From NCBI GenBank assembly GCA_021372695.1, contig JAJFTY010000240.1, forward strand, positions 1 through 44,744: DNA of 44,744 nt. Direction: 5' to 3'. A model generated the notes under the pieces. The model worked only from the letters and a program-made list of their open reading frames with translations, was not told the origin of the DNA and did not search any database. Of the stretch, positions 42,967-44,744 are shown in pieces. This DNA comes from Deltaproteobacteria bacterium (lineage in GTDB: Bacteria; Desulfobacterota; Syntrophia; Syntrophales; UBA5619). The position numbers and the translations under genes are program-made. Positions within the stretch are counted from its first letter, which is position 1, and each line of letters opens with the position of its first letter.

Positions 42967-44376
42967 TTATCCTGCCTCATGCTTATCGTTGGTTCCGATG
43001 AAGCGATGAATTTCCGTAAGGAACCGATGCCACGCAGGCTCATTTTCCTGCAAAAGGTGGTTCTTACTCTCAATCGGGACGAAACGGGCGCCAGGAATCG
43101 ATGCGGCAACCTGGCGACCGCCATCGAAGGGCGCCATTTTGTCGTTGAGCGCATGAAGCACCAAGGTTGGAACTCTAACCTTTGGCAACATATCGAGTAC
43201 ATCGATTTTTCCAATCTCGACCCAGAACTTGGCCGCCATTGCTGGGGAGGTCGACTTGCGTTCCATTTCATTGAAGGAACGCACGAACTCGGTATTTGCC
43301 TCAGGAACAAACAAGGTCGTGAAAATCTGTCGATATGCCGGATTGCTTCCCCCCCAGCCGATCTCCATTACCTTGGCCAGGGCAAACAATGCCTCCAATT
43401 TGGATTGCGGCAAACCAAGCTTTGCCCAACCTCTCGCGAAGGCGCCGTACAGAATAAGGTGAGCGACCCTTTCAGGGTGACGCACGGCGTAAGCAATCGA
43501 TATCGCGCTTCCTCCTGATATTCCCAACAGATTGAAGCGATGGAGGCCGGCCGAGTCTACCACGGCTTCGAGGTCGCGAATCCAGGCATCGAAAGAGTTA
43601 TCTTCCATATTCCAGTCGGATAGACCGGTCCCCCTTCCATCATACATAACAAAGAAATTATTCTTGGATAGATCACGAGGCCAGTGACGCGTGACTGGGC
43701 TCACCCAGTATAACTCGGTATGGCTAAGCCAATTGGCGGCCTTGACCAAGGGATTACCTTTTCCAGCGGTACAGTAGGCGATGTTGACGCCATCTTCGGA
43801 TGTGCAAAATTTTATCTGCTGATCAATCATTTCGACCGAAACAGTAGCGGACTCCGTCAAGATTCGATAAACTCTCACCGGATGTGCAATGTTCTTAACA
43901 AATTGTTCACCAAGGTACTCGTAGTTCAACCCGAGTTTGTTCCAAACTTGATCATAAACAGTGCCCGAGATGCAGACCCCGCCGCCGTCGGCGAGACTCT
44001 CAATACGGGCCGCGATGTTGACTCCCTCTCCATAAACCCTGCCTTCTTCCTCAATCACGTCCCCAAGATTGATTCCAATCCTGAACTCCATTCTGCTTTG
44101 CTCGGTCAGTTCCGCATTTCGAGTCATGAGCTCCTTTTGGACCTCCGCGGCACAGTGGACGGCATCCACCGCACTGGCAAATTCGGCAAGCAGATTGTCC
44201 CCCGGTGCATCGACCACTCTCCCCCGGTGATCTTGAATGATTCCAGCCATCAACTTCTTGTATTTATTTAGGGTGCGAACAGTTTCCTGTTCATCATGAC
44301 CCATAAGACGACTGTATCCCTTGACGTCGGCACTGAGGATGGCAGAAAGTTTCCTTTGAACTTCATCACTGCTCAT
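42967..44376 (-). CDS. Class III nucleotide cyclase fused to an alpha/beta hydrolase
   Basis: 469 residues. The cyclase domain (10-175) has metal D17 (SADVKGYSRLM) and D60 (APGDNLLAEF). Transition-state residues are N120 and R124 (GVNIAAR). The purine positions read D56 and R113, and E117 replaces the usual Asp or Asn, so activity or product may differ from a classic adenylyl cyclase. The alpha/beta hydrolase (190-460) has nucleophile S287 (GISGG), D412 and H440, a complete triad, and YDGRGTGLSDW typical of the family. Such fusions are known in proteobacteria and actinobacteria; the hydrolase may be a ligand sensor or an enzyme. It heads the four-gene cluster. Confidence 0.92.
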   Translation of the reverse strand: MSSDEVQRKLSAILSADVKGYSRLMGHDEQETVRTLNKYKKLMAGIIQDHRGRVVDAPGDNLLAEFASAVDAVHCAAEVQKELMTRNAELTEQSRMEFRIGINLGDVIEEEGRVYGEGVNIAARIESLADGGGVCISGTVYDQVWNKLGLNYEYLGEQFVKNIAHPVRVYRILTESATVSVEMIDQQIKFCTSEDGVNIAYCTAGKGNPLVKAANWLSHTELYWVSPVTRHWPRDLSKNNFFVMYDGRGTGLSDWNMEDNSFDAWIRDLEAVVDSAGLHRFNLLGISGGSAISIAYAVRHPERVAHLILYGAFARGWAKLGLPQSKLEALFALAKVMEIGWGGSNPAYRQIFTTLFVPEANTEFVRSFNEMERKSTSPAMAAKFWVEIGKIDVLDMLPKVRVPTLVLHALNDKMAPFDGGRQVAASIPGARFVPIESKNHLLQENEPAWHRFLTEIHRFIGTNDKHEAG

Positions 44377-44437
44377 CGATGAACCTCCCGTGGGATCTCA
44401 GATGGAAAATCGAACATTTACGCAACAATGACTCCAT

Positions 44438-44475
44438 AAAAACACAAAACCCCGCGTCTCGTGAGGGTGCGGGGT
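44438..44475 (-). terminator. Intrinsic terminator in the leader of the cyclase cluster
   Basis: On the minus strand CCCCGC...GCGGGG forms a stem with the loop region ACCCTCACGAGAC, followed by TTTTGTGTTTTT. It lies only about 65 bp before the cyclase/hydrolase ATG and after a promoter at 44516-44543, so it could be an attenuator rather than the end of an upstream gene; no upstream gene is visible to the window edge. A 24-codon frame with a GAGG site (44418-44492) overlaps it. Confidence 0.65.
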
Positions 44476-44515
44476 ATGAATAATCGTCCCATGGCATCAT
44501 CCTCGGAAGGGGTTA

Positions 44516-44543
44516 CAGTTACAGTCTGTCAACCTGTTGACAA
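44516..44543 (-). promoter_or_regulatory. Promoter-like site with a perfect inverted repeat upstream of the cyclase cluster
   Basis: The palindrome TGTCAAC-CT-GTTGACA (44527-44542) is a candidate operator. It overlaps a minus-strand TTGTCA (44538-44543) and TAACTG (44516-44521) with a 16-bp spacer. A TTACAG direct repeat lies in the -10 area. The remainder of 44544-44744 shows no gene on either strand. Confidence 0.45.
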
Positions 44544-44744
44544 TGCCTTTTTCAGTTATCTTCCATTTGCGCCTGGCTCAAAAAGAAGTCAAGGGAATAT
44601 TCAATGGTTATGATTCGAAAGGACGGATGTCAGTCAAAATTGCCAGACGCTCTCTTTCAGGCAGGATGCTGGCACACCCAGAGACAGAGGGCCAGATCTC
44701 TTGCTCTTGCACCTTTCATCCCGTACACAATGACTCAGCCGGGC

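Noticed and set aside
1..44744. CRISPR arrays, tRNA/rRNA genes, insertion sequences
   Set aside because: Reading both strands I saw no regularly spaced repeats, no tRNA-like T-arm motifs in context, and no transposase or terminal inverted repeats. The direct repeats found are operon-junction and promoter duplications.

Overview
The window looks like a chromosomal segment of a GC-rich, anaerobic, Desulfobacterota-type (former Deltaproteobacteria) heterotroph. This rests on a NifU-NifS-CysE cluster with a three-domain NifU, TRAP and peptide ABC uptake operons, a multi-PAS hybrid kinase, dockerin-like tails on secreted proteins, and class III nucleotide cyclases. The taxonomic call is inference; there is no rRNA or tRNA in the window.

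Region 1 (1-5.9 kb, minus strand) is a catabolic uptake operon. It has a GntR/FCD regulator fused to a uroporphyrinogen-decarboxylase-like domain, TRAP permease dctQ-dctM, a TRAP receptor dctP broken by an in-frame amber codon, a short-chain dehydrogenase and the start of a class II aldolase. Region 2 (5.9-14.6 kb) is bracketed by two near-identical ~82-bp promoter modules. It carries a fold-III PLP enzyme (D-threonine aldolase/D-serine dehydratase type) and an amidohydrolase on the plus strand, and a peptide ABC transporter (dppA-B-C-D-F) on the minus strand. A ridA gene is wedged between dppC and dppD, flanked by a diverged duplication of the dppC/dppD junction. I read this as uptake of an acylated or peptide-linked amino acid derivative, deacylation, PLP chemistry and imine hydrolysis.

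Region 3 (15-21.1 kb) holds a caspase-like lipoprotein, a DUF4384 secreted protein, a YhhN membrane protein and the nifU-nifS-cysE operon with a consensus promoter. Region 4 (21.4-29.8 kb) encodes large exported proteins: a subtilisin-like protease with a dockerin-like tail, a FecR/DUF6600-like protein with a long Pro-rich tail, and a propeller protein with the same kind of dockerin-like tail. Region 5 (30-36.7 kb) has a four-PAS hybrid histidine kinase, a zinc-ribbon membrane protein, glutamate racemase, a beta-hydroxyacid dehydrogenase and an MFS carrier.

Region 6 (37-44.7 kb, minus strand, visibly more AT-rich) looks like a cyclic-nucleotide signalling cluster. It contains a zinc-ribbon/cyclase/AAA/TPR protein, an acyl-CoA hydrolase/transferase fused to a GNAT domain, a stand-alone cyclic-nucleotide-binding protein and a cyclase/alpha-beta-hydrolase fusion. 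A promoter, an inverted repeat and an intrinsic terminator precede it.

The most unusual items are the GntR-FCD-UroD fusion and its apparent regulon of two duplicated promoter modules, the ridA insertion scar, the paired dockerin-like tails and the cyclic-nucleotide cluster.
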